From: Thalassovita aquimarina
GTDB taxonomy: Bacteria; Pseudomonadota; Alphaproteobacteria; Rhodobacterales; Rhodobacteraceae
Direction of reading: 5' to 3'
Length of the DNA: 37,808 nucleotides
Assembly (NCBI RefSeq): GCF_018219815.1
Contig: NZ_JADMKU010000028.1
Span: forward strand, 1-37,808
The notes beneath the pieces were generated by a model. The model was not told the DNA's origin and ran no database searches. It saw only the letters and a program-made list of their open reading frames with translations. Positions 8,114 through 16,216 of the stretch are shown piece by piece; within the stretch, counting starts at the first letter, position 1; every line of letters starts with the position of its first letter. Position numbers and translations under genes: made by a program.

Positions 8114-9025
8114 ATGCGATTGGTTGCCGATATCGGCGGGACGAACATGCGGCTTGGGCTGGCCGGGCAGGGCGCGCTGCAGCAGGAGTCGGTTCGCAGT
8201 TTTTCCAACGATGGCGTCAGTGGGGCCGAGGCGGCAATCGACCGGTTCCTGAGCGACGCCGGAACCGCAGAGATCACCGAGATCGTGCTTGCGGTGGCCG
8301 GGCCCGTGACCGGGAGGCAAGCACGCCTGACCAATCGCGACTGGTGCATCGATGCCGACCGGATCGCGGTGCGGTACGGGGCTGGGGTGCGGTTGATCAA
8401 CGATCTGACCGCCTTGGGCCATGCGGTTCCGATTCTGTCCGGCGAACTGTTGCATCCGGTCTGTGCCGGATCGGTCGCGGACGGCGGATCGGGGCAGTCG
8501 CTGGTGGTGGGCATCGGCACCGGATTCAACGTCTGCCCGGTGATCGACGCGGGTGAAACCGTCTGCTTCAACGCGGAAATGGGGCTTGCGACGATGCCAA
8601 CGGGCGTGGCCTCGGCGCTCGACGCGCTTCGGCCCGGTCTGGCACCGCAATTCCTGATGGTCGAGGACCTCTTTTCCGGGCGCGGTTTCGTCCGTTTCTG
8701 CCAACTTGTTGGCGCGTCTGACGGTCTGACGGCCGCTCAGATCATCGACGGTTGCCGCACCGACGCGCGGCTGGCCGGGGCGGCCGAAGATTATGCCGGG
8801 CTGCTGGGCTGGCTGCTGCGCGACCTGATGCTTGCCTATATGCCGATGGCGGGCATCTACTTCGCGGGCGGCGTCGCGCGCGGGCTGCTGTCCACCGGGG
8901 CAGGCGCGCATTGCCTGAAGGTGCTGCATCGCCCGTTGCCCATGGGAGTGCCGGCGCAATGCCCGATCTGGCTCATCGGCGACGATGCGGCTGCGCTGCA
9001 AGGATGCAGCCGGGTGATGATCTAG
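8114..9025 (+). CDS. glk: Glucokinase (Glk family)
   Basis: A 303-residue hexokinase-fold kinase. It has the phosphate-binding motif DIGGTN at residues 6-11, the glucose-binding LTNRDWCID segment, LINDLTALG with the likely catalytic Asp, and LVVGIGTGFNV in the adenosine region. This is the Glk family of ATP-dependent glucokinases (glucose to glucose-6-phosphate). The usual GTGLG is GTGFN here, so sugar specificity may differ. It lies 137 bp after the aminotransferase on the same strand, and whether it is co-transcribed is uncertain. Its stop overlaps the convergent Lrp gene by 4 bp through a shared CTAG. Confidence 0.78.
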   Translation: MRLVADIGGTNMRLGLAGQGALQQESVRSFSNDGVSGAEAAIDRFLSDAGTAEITEIVLAVAGPVTGRQARLTNRDWCIDADRIAVRYGAGVRLINDLTALGHAVPILSGELLHPVCAGSVADGGSGQSLVVGIGTGFNVCPVIDAGETVCFNAEMGLATMPTGVASALDALRPGLAPQFLMVEDLFSGRGFVRFCQLVGASDGLTAAQIIDGCRTDARLAGAAEDYAGLLGWLLRDLMLAYMPMAGIYFAGGVARGLLSTGAGAHCLKVLHRPLPMGVPAQCPIWLIGDDAAALQGCSRVMI

Positions 9026-9513
9026 AATTCGTTCAGCTGGTCGAAGCCGGATTCCTTCACCGCTTCCATCGCCACGTAGGTGGAGCTTGACGCGACATGG
9101 GGCAGGGTGGAGATGCTTTCGCTCAGCACCCGGCGGTAATCGCGGATATCGCGGCTGCGCACCTTGATCAGGTAATCGAAACCGCCGGCGATCATGTGAC
9201 ATTCCTCGACCTCGGGGATCTTGCGGATGGCAGCGTTGAAGGCGGCTAGCGCCGCTTCGCGCGTGTCGCTGAGCTTCAGCTGGATGAAGGCAACGTGGTC
9301 GAGCCCCAGTTTCTGGGTCGACAGCTGCGCCCGGTAGCCGGTGATGTAGCCGTCCTTTTCCAGCCGCCGCACCCGCGCCAGAACGGGCGTTTTCGACAAT
9401 CCCACCCGCTGGGCCAGTTCGGTCATGGAAATCCGCGCCTCGACCGATAGGATTTCCAGAATCTTGCGGTCGAACCGGTCGATGCCGGGCAAATCCTGTT
9501 CGTTCTGATCCAT
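9022..9513 (-). CDS. putR: Lrp/AsnC-family regulator, probably PutR controlling putA
   Basis: A 163-residue Lrp/AsnC protein. The N-terminal winged helix-turn-helix (FDRKILEILSVEARISMTELAQRVGLSKTPVLARVRRLE) is followed by a RAM ligand-binding domain with ECHMIAGGFDYLIKV. It is transcribed divergently from putA with 120 bp between them. This is the usual alphaproteobacterial arrangement in which an Lrp-type PutR activates putA in response to proline. The gene symbol rests on that arrangement, not on a search. The ATG at 9513 is the only start that fits the HTH domain. Confidence 0.85.
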   Translation of the reverse strand: MDQNEQDLPGIDRFDRKILEILSVEARISMTELAQRVGLSKTPVLARVRRLEKDGYITGYRAQLSTQKLGLDHVAFIQLKLSDTREAALAAFNAAIRKIPEVEECHMIAGGFDYLIKVRSRDIRDYRRVLSESISTLPHVASSSTYVAMEAVKESGFDQLNEF

Positions 9514-9514
9514 T

Positions 9515-9565
9515 GGTCTGAATTCCGAATAGATTAAGGTCTGATCGTCTGTCTTGTTAGATTAA
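9515..9565. promoter_or_regulatory. Tandem two-part direct repeats between putR and putA
   Basis: GGTCTGA occurs at 9515-9521 and again at 9538-9544, each followed by TAGATTAA (9530-9537 and 9558-9565). The two copies have 8-bp and 13-bp internal spacers. They start immediately after the Lrp-type gene's start codon and lie 68 bp or more from the putA start. Repeated sites of this kind suit an Lrp-family octamer wrapping DNA. Function as a PutR operator is inferred. Confidence 0.45.
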
Positions 9566-9633
9566 ATGGACGATATGAACAACCGAACTGGAGTATTCTT
9601 GTCATAACGCAACATATTTCGCCCGAGGCCAGC

Positions 9634-12600
9634 ATGATCGACCTTGACCCCCGTTGGGACCGCAACAAACGCCTGAATGAAACCGAAGCCGTGGCCGCTC
9701 TGGTCGCGATGGCGGGGCTGGACGCCGCGCAGCGCGCCGCAATTTCCAAGCGGGCCGAAACCCTTGTCACCCGCATCCGGGGCGAGGCGGCGCCAGGCCT
9801 GATGGAGGTGTTCCTGGCCGAATACGGGCTGTCGACCGAGGAAGGCATCGCGCTCATGTGTCTGGCCGAGGCGCTGTTGCGGGTGCCCGATTCTGTCACC
9901 ATAGACGCGCTGATCGAAGACAAGATCGCGCCGTCGGACTGGGGCAAGCACCTGGGTCATTCCGCGTCGCCCCTGGTCAATGCCTCGACTTGGGGGCTGA
10001 TGCTGACGGGCCGCGTTCTGAAGGCCGACGCGCCCGGGCTGGCGGGCAGCCTGCGGCAGGCGGTCAAGCGGCTGGGCGAGCCGGTGATCCGAACCGCCGT
10101 GGGGCGTGCGATGCGCGAAATGGGCAGGCAGTTCGTGCTGGGGCAGGACATCAAATCGGCGATGGACCGCGCCCGCGGGCAGGAGGCAAAGGGCTACACC
10201 TATTCCTACGACATGCTGGGCGAGGCGGCGATGACCGCGGATGACGCGAAAAGGTACGCGGCATCCTACGCCGCCGCCATCACCGCGATCGCGGCGGGAT
10301 GTACATCTGACGACATCCGCTCCAACCCCGGTATTTCGGTGAAACTGTCGGCGCTACATCCGCGATACGAGGTCGCCAAGACCGATCGTGTGATGGCCGA
10401 ACTGGTGCCGGTGCTGCGTGATCTGGCGCGGCAGGCGGCCAAGGCGGGCATGGGGTTCAATATCGACGCCGAGGAAGCCGACCGGCTGGGCCTGTCGCTG
10501 AAGGTGATCGAAACCGTTCTGGCTGATCCCGAACTGCATGGCTGGGACGGATTCGGCGTGGTGGTGCAGGCCTATGGCCGTCGCGCGCCCGACGTGATTG
10601 ACGGGCTCCATGAAATAGCCGAAAGGCTGGACCGCAAGATCATGGTGCGTCTGGTCAAGGGCGCCTATTGGGATACGGAAATCAAGCATGCGCAGGTCGA
10701 AGGCCTGACCGATTTCCCGGTCTTCACCCGCAAATCCGCCACCGATGTCAGCTATATCGCCAATGCCCGCAAACTGCTGGGCCTGACCGATCGCATTTAT
10801 CCGCAATTCGCCACCCATAACGCCCACACGGTCGCCGCCGTTCTGGACATGGCCGGGGAATTGCCGAAAGAGGCCTATGAATTCCAGCGCCTGCACGGGA
10901 TGGGCGAGGCGTTACACGATCTGGTCCTGCGCGATGAAGGCACCCGCTGCCGCATCTACGCCCCGGTGGGGGCGCATAGCGACCTCTTGGCCTACCTGGT
11001 GCGGCGGCTGCTGGAAAACGGCGCCAATTCCTCCTTCGTGAACCAGATCGTGGACGAGAATATCCCGGCCTCGGTCGTCGCGGCCTGTCCCTTCGATATG
11101 CTGGAAACCGACATGACCGCGGGCGCGCCGGGCATCGCCAAGGGCCCCGACCTGTTCGGCGAAAACCGCCGCAATTCCGCCGGGTTCGACCTGTTCGACG
11201 TGACCGAGCTGAGCCGCATCGCGGAGGCCCGCGAAGACGATTTCCTGGATCGCGCCGAACCGCTGATCGCCGGTCCGCTGCAAGGCGGCGACAAGCATGA
11301 GGCGCGCAACCCGGCCAGCGGCAAGGTGATCGGCAAGGTGGTCAACGCCAGCCGCAAGGATATCGAAACCGCGCTGGCTGCCGCCAAGCCGTGGTCGGCA
11401 CCGGTGGCAAAACGTGCCGCCGCGCTGCGCCGCGCCGCCGATCTCTACGAAGACCATTTCGGCGAAATCTTCGCCTTGCTGGCGCGCGAGGCAGGCAAAT
11501 CCCTGCCCGATGCGGTGGGCGAATTGCGCGAAGCGGTGGATTTCCTGCGCTATTACGCGGCTGAGGCGGAAAAGCTCGATGCCCCGGCGCGCGGCATCTT
11601 CACCTGCATCAGCCCGTGGAATTTCCCGCTCGCGATCTTCACCGGCCAGATCGCGGCGGCCTTGGCTGCGGGCAACGGGGTGTTGGCGAAATCGGCCGAA
11701 ACCACGCCGCTGATCGCGTCTTTCGCGGTGCGGCTGCTGCACAAGGCGGGGGTCCCGGCCTCTGCCCTGCAATTGCTGCCGGGCGAAGGCCGGGTGGTCG
11801 GGCGCGCGCTGACCTCGGACCCGCGCATCGGCGGGGTCGCCTTCACCGGGTCGACCGCGACCGCCCGGATGATCCAGGCGGCGATGGCCGAAACCATGGC
11901 CCCCGGCGCACCGCTGATCGCCGAAACCGGCGGGCTGAACGCGATGATCGTCGACAGCACCGCTTTGCCGGAACAGGCGGTGCGCGACATCGTGGCCTCG
12001 GCCTTCCAGTCCGCCGGTCAGCGCTGTTCGGCGCTGCGTTGCCTTTACGTGCAGGAAGATATCGAACCGGCTTTTCGCCGGATGCTGATCGGCGCGATGG
12101 ATGAACTGTCGCTGGGCGATCCCTGGGCGCTGGAAACTGATATCGGCCCGGTCATCACCGAGGCGGCGCGCGGCGAAATCAATGCCTATATCGCCAAGGC
12201 GCGGGAACAGGAGCGCGTGTTGCACGCCTTGTCCGAACCCAATCGCGGTTACTTCGTCGCCCCCACCCTGATCAAGGTGAATAGCATTGCGGATCTGGAA
12301 AAGGAGGTGTTCGGCCCGGTCCTGCACCTGGCAACCTTCAAGGCGGGGGCGGTCGACAAGGTCATCGCGGACGTGAACGCGTCGGGCTACGGGCTGACCT
12401 TCGGGCTGCATACCCGCATCGATTCCCGGGTGCAGGACGTGGCCGACAGCATCCACGCTGGCAACATCTACGTGAACCGCAACCAGATCGGCGCCATCGT
12501 CGGCAGCCAGCCCTTCGGCGGCGAAGGCCTGTCCGGGACCGGCCCGAAAGCGGGCGGACCCAACTACCTGCCACGCTTCACCCGCCCCGGAACTGCCGTC

Positions 12601-13083
12601 AGAGAGGCCGAATCGGATACGGGGGTTACCCAGTCGCACCTGGCGGCCGAAATCGCCACGGCGCGGGCCAAATCCGTCGCGATCGCGCCGCGGCAAATCG
12701 ACCTGCCGGGACCCACCGGGGAAATGAACCGCTTGTCGCTTTACCCGCGCGATCCGATCCTTTGCCTCGGGCCGGGGCAGGCCGCGGCGCGCGAACAGGC
12801 GGCGCAGGTCGAAGCGCTCGGCGGATCGGCCCTTGCCGTACCGGCCACCGTTCCCGCCGACATGCTACGCGATATCGCGGGCGTCTCCGGCGTGATCTGG
12901 TGGGGCGGGGCGGAAACCGCGCGGGATTATGCCCGGGCGCTGGCCCGCCGCGACGGCCCGATCATTCCGCTGATCACCGACCGGCCCGACGCGGCCCATG
13001 TCCTGCATGAACGTCATCTGTGCGTCGACACCACCGCCGCGGGCGGGAATGCCAGCCTGCTGGCGGGGGAGGAAACCCACTAA
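9634..13083 (+). CDS. putA: Bifunctional proline dehydrogenase / L-glutamate gamma-semialdehyde dehydrogenase
   Basis: A 1149-residue PutA that oxidises proline to glutamate in two steps, with FAD in the first domain and NAD in the second. The proline dehydrogenase barrel spans about residues 150-480 (MVRLVKGAYWDTEIK, FATHNAHTVAAV). The aldehyde dehydrogenase domain spans about 530-1000, with the catalytic Glu at 764 (IAETGGLNAM) and Cys798 (SAGQRCSALR). A C-terminal domain of about 150 residues follows. There is no N-terminal ribbon-helix-helix DNA-binding domain as in E. coli PutA, so it should not repress itself, which fits the adjacent Lrp regulator. The ATG at 9634 has a GAGG sequence just upstream. 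Confidence 0.96.
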   Translation: MIDLDPRWDRNKRLNETEAVAALVAMAGLDAAQRAAISKRAETLVTRIRGEAAPGLMEVFLAEYGLSTEEGIALMCLAEALLRVPDSVTIDALIEDKIAPSDWGKHLGHSASPLVNASTWGLMLTGRVLKADAPGLAGSLRQAVKRLGEPVIRTAVGRAMREMGRQFVLGQDIKSAMDRARGQEAKGYTYSYDMLGEAAMTADDAKRYAASYAAAITAIAAGCTSDDIRSNPGISVKLSALHPRYEVAKTDRVMAELVPVLRDLARQAAKAGMGFNIDAEEADRLGLSLKVIETVLADPELHGWDGFGVVVQAYGRRAPDVIDGLHEIAERLDRKIMVRLVKGAYWDTEIKHAQVEGLTDFPVFTRKSATDVSYIANARKLLGLTDRIYPQFATHNAHTVAAVLDMAGELPKEAYEFQRLHGMGEALHDLVLRDEGTRCRIYAPVGAHSDLLAYLVRRLLENGANSSFVNQIVDENIPASVVAACPFDMLETDMTAGAPGIAKGPDLFGENRRNSAGFDLFDVTELSRIAEAREDDFLDRAEPLIAGPLQGGDKHEARNPASGKVIGKVVNASRKDIETALAAAKPWSAPVAKRAAALRRAADLYEDHFGEIFALLAREAGKSLPDAVGELREAVDFLRYYAAEAEKLDAPARGIFTCISPWNFPLAIFTGQIAAALAAGNGVLAKSAETTPLIASFAVRLLHKAGVPASALQLLPGEGRVVGRALTSDPRIGGVAFTGSTATARMIQAAMAETMAPGAPLIAETGGLNAMIVDSTALPEQAVRDIVASAFQSAGQRCSALRCLYVQEDIEPAFRRMLIGAMDELSLGDPWALETDIGPVITEAARGEINAYIAKAREQERVLHALSEPNRGYFVAPTLIKVNSIADLEKEVFGPVLHLATFKAGAVDKVIADVNASGYGLTFGLHTRIDSRVQDVADSIHAGNIYVNRNQIGAIVGSQPFGGEGLSGTGPKAGGPNYLPRFTRPGTAVREAESDTGVTQSHLAAEIATARAKSVAIAPRQIDLPGPTGEMNRLSLYPRDPILCLGPGQAAAREQAAQVEALGGSALAVPATVPADMLRDIAGVSGVIWWGGAETARDYARALARRDGPIIPLITDRPDAAHVLHERHLCVDTTAAGGNASLLAGEETH

Positions 13084-13226
13084 CTTCTCTGGCCCGTCAG
13101 GCGAAATGGACGTAGGGTAACCTTGTCATGGGGTGCCCTCGTTCACTTTGGCGCTTTCCATTTCCATTCCGGCATGATCTAAATTCTGCGGAACCAATTT
13201 TCGCATAGAGGAATGAGGGAAGAGAC

Positions 13227-14456
13227 ATGGATTTCGGAATTCGTGAGGAGAACCGGAAATTGCTGGACCGCGTCGCCGCGATGGTGCGTGACGAGATCGA
13301 GCCGCTGAACGAGGAATACGAGGCCGAGGTCGCCAAGGGCGATCGCTGGCAATACACCGAACGGCAGACGGAAATCCTCGAAGGGCTGAAGGCCAAGGCC
13401 AAGGCCGAGGGTTTGTGGAATTTCTGGCTGACTGACAGTGACAAGGGTTTCGGGCTCTCCACCGTCGAATACGCCTATTTCGCCGAGGAGATGGGTAAGA
13501 TCCCGCTGGGCGCGGAAGTGTTCAACTGCTCCGCCCCCGATACCGGCAACATGGAAGTGCTGGAACGCTACGGCACGCCGGCGCTGAAGGAAAAATGGCT
13601 CACCCCGCTGCTCGCGGGCGAAATCCGTTCGGCCTATTGCATGACCGAACCCAATGTTGCGTCCTCGGATGCCACAAATATTTCGATGTCTTGTGTCCGT
13701 GATGGCGACGAATACGTGCTGAACGGCGAAAAATGGTGGGCGTCCGGGGCAGGGGATCCGCGCTGCGCCGTCTACATCGTGATGGTGAAAACCGGAGGCG
13801 ACGACCTACCCAAGCACCAGCGCCACAGCATGGTCGTGGTGGATGCGAAATCCGAGGGGATCGAGATCCTGCGCGCGATGCAGGTCTATGGCGATGACGA
13901 TGCGCCGCACGGCCACATGCATATGCGCTTCACCGACGTTCGGGTGCCGGCGGAAAACCTGCTGCTGGGCGAAGGCCGCGGCTTCGAGATTTCCCAGGGC
14001 CGGCTTGGACCGGGCCGCATCCATCACTGCATGCGTGCCATCGGTCAGGCCGAATCGGCGCTGGAACTGATGTGCAAGCGGTCGCTGGAACGCGAAGCCT
14101 TCGGCAAGCCGATCGCGCATCTGGGCGCCAATTACGACATCATCGCCGAATGCCGGATGGAAATCGAACAGGCCCGACTGCTGTGTCTCAAGGCGGCATG
14201 GTACATGGATCAGGGCGATGCCCGCGCCGCGGCGCCGTGGATTTCGATGATCAAGACGGTGGCGCCGCGCATGGCGCTGAAGGTGATCGATGAGGCGTCG
14301 CAGATGTTCGGCGCGCAAGGGATCAGCCAGGATACGCCACTGGCGCATAAATGGACCCATGTCCGAACCCTGCGTCTGGCCGACGGCCCCGACGCGGTGC
14401 ACCGCCGTCAGATCGCACGGACCGAGCTGCGCAAATACACCCAGCAAAAAGTCTGA
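13227..14456 (+). CDS. Acyl-CoA dehydrogenase, ACAD10/11-like
   Basis: A 409-residue flavoprotein with full-length acyl-CoA dehydrogenase architecture: an N-terminal helical domain, YCMTEPNVASSDATNI at about residues 138-153 (FAD contact), a beta domain (YVLNGEKWWASGA), and a C-terminal helical domain with LGPGRIHHCMRAIG and FGAQGISQDTPLA. The form resembles the ACAD10/ACAD11 group acting on longer or branched acyl chains, but the substrate is not predictable. A GAGGGA sequence lies 7-12 nt before the ATG. No partner electron-transfer gene is adjacent, and the 143-bp upstream gap suggests its own promoter. Confidence 0.9.
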   Translation: MDFGIREENRKLLDRVAAMVRDEIEPLNEEYEAEVAKGDRWQYTERQTEILEGLKAKAKAEGLWNFWLTDSDKGFGLSTVEYAYFAEEMGKIPLGAEVFNCSAPDTGNMEVLERYGTPALKEKWLTPLLAGEIRSAYCMTEPNVASSDATNISMSCVRDGDEYVLNGEKWWASGAGDPRCAVYIVMVKTGGDDLPKHQRHSMVVVDAKSEGIEILRAMQVYGDDDAPHGHMHMRFTDVRVPAENLLLGEGRGFEISQGRLGPGRIHHCMRAIGQAESALELMCKRSLEREAFGKPIAHLGANYDIIAECRMEIEQARLLCLKAAWYMDQGDARAAAPWISMIKTVAPRMALKVIDEASQMFGAQGISQDTPLAHKWTHVRTLRLADGPDAVHRRQIARTELRKYTQQKV

Positions 14457-14462
14457 AAACGG

Positions 14463-14482
14463 GAGGGGGCGTTACCCCCCTC
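14463..14482 (+). terminator. GC-rich hairpin after the acyl-CoA dehydrogenase gene
   Basis: The stem GAGGGGG at 14463-14469 pairs with CCCCCTC at 14476-14482 around a 6-nt loop, starting 6 bp after the stop codon. It lacks a long T tract, so termination efficiency is uncertain; it may act together with the hairpins that follow. Confidence 0.5.
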
Positions 14483-14527
14483 TTGGCCTCGGGCCAATCC
14501 CCACCAGAGCATTCCAGCCAAGCTGAA

Positions 14528-14652
14528 ACCGGGCCTGCCCGGTCTTCTCCTTTTTCCAAATATCCCGGGGGAATCGTGGCCTGCCACGACGGGGGCAGCG
14601 CCCCCGATCCGCTTCGCCAGAAGGCGAAGCTCAGCCTGTGCACCGCAGGTGC
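14528..14652. repeat. Series of five perfect short palindromes
   Basis: Five hairpins follow each other: ACCGGGC-ct-GCCCGGT (14528-14543, then a pyrimidine-rich TCTTCTCC and a T5 run), TCGTGGC-ct-GCCACGA (14574-14589), CGGGGGC-agc-GCCCCCG (14590-14606), GCTTCGCC-agaa-GGCGAAGC (14611-14630) and GCACC-gca-GGTGC (14640-14652). All arms are exact. They fill the convergent gap between the acyl-CoA dehydrogenase gene and soxT. Structured intergenic elements of this look, with a CCAAATATCCCGGGG core, are as far as I recall common in Rhodobacteraceae genomes. They may be a transcription barrier for both strands. Confidence 0.6.
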
Positions 14653-14674
14653 TCTTTCAAGGAAAACCCGGCGG

Positions 14675-15733
14675 TTACTCTGCGGGCTGGAACCCTTCGA
14701 TCAGCTGGCGCAACCCGAACGCGGCGCCGGCGAAGATCGCCGCGAAAGTGACCGGGGCGGAAAAGGCCAGCATCGAAAAGGCCGACAGCCCCTGTCCGAT
14801 GGTGCAGCCAAGCGCCAGAACCGCGCCCGCGCCCATCAACGCGGCGCCGGTGATCTGGCGGCGCAATTCGCGCGGGTCCTCGCAGGCTTCCCAGCGGAAA
14901 TGGCCCTTGAACAGCGATCCGATGAAGGCGCCGAGCGCCACGCCCGCCACCGATCCCACCGCGAAGGACGGCACCCGCGCCGAGGCGGTCATCAGGTACA
15001 GCAGGCTTTCGCCCACCGGGGCCGAGAAACTGTGCGATACGACCGGCATGTTCTCAAAACCATGCGTGGCCACCCAGTAGCTGCCGGCCCAGCCCGAGGT
15101 GATGGCGACACCCACCACCACCGACCAAAAAATGCTTTTCGGATCGGACAGGAAATCCTTTTGCGCCAGGGCGCCCAGCGTGATCAGCGCGCCGATCGCC
15201 AGCCCGACGGCGTCGACCGACATCCCGGTCCAGTTGCCGATCAGGTGCGCCAAGCCCGGCGGCACCTCGTTGACCACGTCTTCCTGCGGGAAGATCATCA
15301 CCCGCAGCCCGGCCAGCGGCCCCGACAGAACGACGTAGGCGCTGACCCCCATCACCACCACGATGACAAAGGCGCGCAGGTCGCCGCCGCCCAGCCGGGC
15401 GATCGAACCGTAGCCGCAGTTGCCCGCCAGGGCCATGCCATAGCCGAACATCAGCCCGCCGAGGATCGAGGCGAAGGGCAACCAGCGGATCGACAGGTAA
15501 TAGGACGTTTCGGTCTGCAACAGCCCGAGCGCGGATAGCCCGAAGCCGCCGATGACCGCGACGCCGATGGCCAGCACCCACATCCGCATGCGCTGGCCCG
15601 ATCCGCCATACAGCAGGTCTTCGATCGCGCCCATGGTGCAGAACCTGCCCAGCCGCGCCGCCAGCCCCAGCAGCACGCCACCGAACAGGCCGACAAGGGC
15701 GACGGCCATTTCTTCGCCGAGAAATTCAAGCAT
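14675..15733 (-). CDS. soxT: YeeE/YedE-family sulfur-compound transporter, SoxT-like
   Basis: A 352-residue polytopic inner-membrane protein of the YeeE/YedE (TsuA-like) family. Family signatures are visible: RLGRFCTMG with Cys32, LAGNCGYGSIARLGGG, and LALGCTIGQGLSAFS; conserved Cys residues in such motifs relay thiosulfate through the membrane in TsuA. The ATG at 15733 is chosen because GGAGG lies about 9 nt upstream; the frame is open to 15841 but overlaps nothing useful. It lies 40 bp downstream of soxR in the soxS-soxR-soxT operon. SoxT-type proteins are known from sox loci of alphaproteobacteria, where they may import thiosulfate or a signal sulfur species for SoxR. Confidence 0.85.
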   Translation of the reverse strand: MLEFLGEEMAVALVGLFGGVLLGLAARLGRFCTMGAIEDLLYGGSGQRMRMWVLAIGVAVIGGFGLSALGLLQTETSYYLSIRWLPFASILGGLMFGYGMALAGNCGYGSIARLGGGDLRAFVIVVVMGVSAYVVLSGPLAGLRVMIFPQEDVVNEVPPGLAHLIGNWTGMSVDAVGLAIGALITLGALAQKDFLSDPKSIFWSVVVGVAITSGWAGSYWVATHGFENMPVVSHSFSAPVGESLLYLMTASARVPSFAVGSVAGVALGAFIGSLFKGHFRWEACEDPRELRRQITGAALMGAGAVLALGCTIGQGLSAFSMLAFSAPVTFAAIFAGAAFGLRQLIEGFQPAE

Positions 15734-15773
15734 AACCGTGGCCTCCATTGACCAGACGCGGCGGAAGGATTGT

Positions 15774-16118
15774 TCAGCTGCGCTCAGCGCTGGTGCAGAA
15801 CAGCTCGTAAACCAGTTCCAGTATACGACGGGGTCGATCATCGGCCAAACGGTAATAGATGGCCTTGCCTTCGCGACGGGGGACCACCAGCCCCTCGAGC
15901 CGCAGGCGGGACAATTGCTGCGACACGGCGGCCTGACGGGCGGACAGCAATTCTTCGAGTTCGGTCACGGATTTTTCGCCGGTCACCAGATGGCACAGGA
16001 TCATCAGCCGGCCTTCGTGGCTGACGGCCTTGAGGAAATTGGACGCATTGGTGGCGTTGTCCACCATCAGGTCCATTTCTTCGTCAGATATGGTGTCATC
16101 AAACATCGGCAATCCCAT
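15774..16118 (-). CDS. soxR: ArsR-family sulfur-responsive repressor SoxR
   Basis: A 114-residue ArsR-type winged-helix protein with recognition-helix region ELLSARQAAVSQQLSRLRLEG and wing EGKAIYYRL. It has two Cys residues, 42 (MILCHLV) and 108 (ELFCTS). Their position matches the Cys pair of the SqrR/BigR/YgaV persulfide sensors, which form a sulfur bridge and release DNA. In Paracoccus, SoxR represses the sox operons. I chose the ATG at 16118 because GAGG lies 6 nt upstream; the frame is open to 16214, just after the soxS stop, and would add 32 residues including CPRCC. The role as persulfide sensor is inferred from homology. Confidence 0.88.
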   Translation of the reverse strand: MGLPMFDDTISDEEMDLMVDNATNASNFLKAVSHEGRLMILCHLVTGEKSVTELEELLSARQAAVSQQLSRLRLEGLVVPRREGKAIYYRLADDRPRRILELVYELFCTSAERS

Positions 16119-16216
16119 GCAACACCTCGGGCAAGTCTGTTCCGCGCCTAAATCCGGCTCCTTCTGCCTAATTTGGGGCTCTTCGTCCAGCCCGACGCGG
16201 CGTTCAGGCGCCATTT

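Noticed and set aside
10912-12696. 594-codon open frame on the minus strand
   Set aside because: It is the antisense of putA. High GC at third codon positions keeps the opposite frame open; its translation is rich in Arg, Gly and His and has no recognisable domain.
14351-15538. 395-codon plus-strand open frame
   Set aside because: It crosses the hairpin series and then runs antisense to soxT, whose family motifs are clear.
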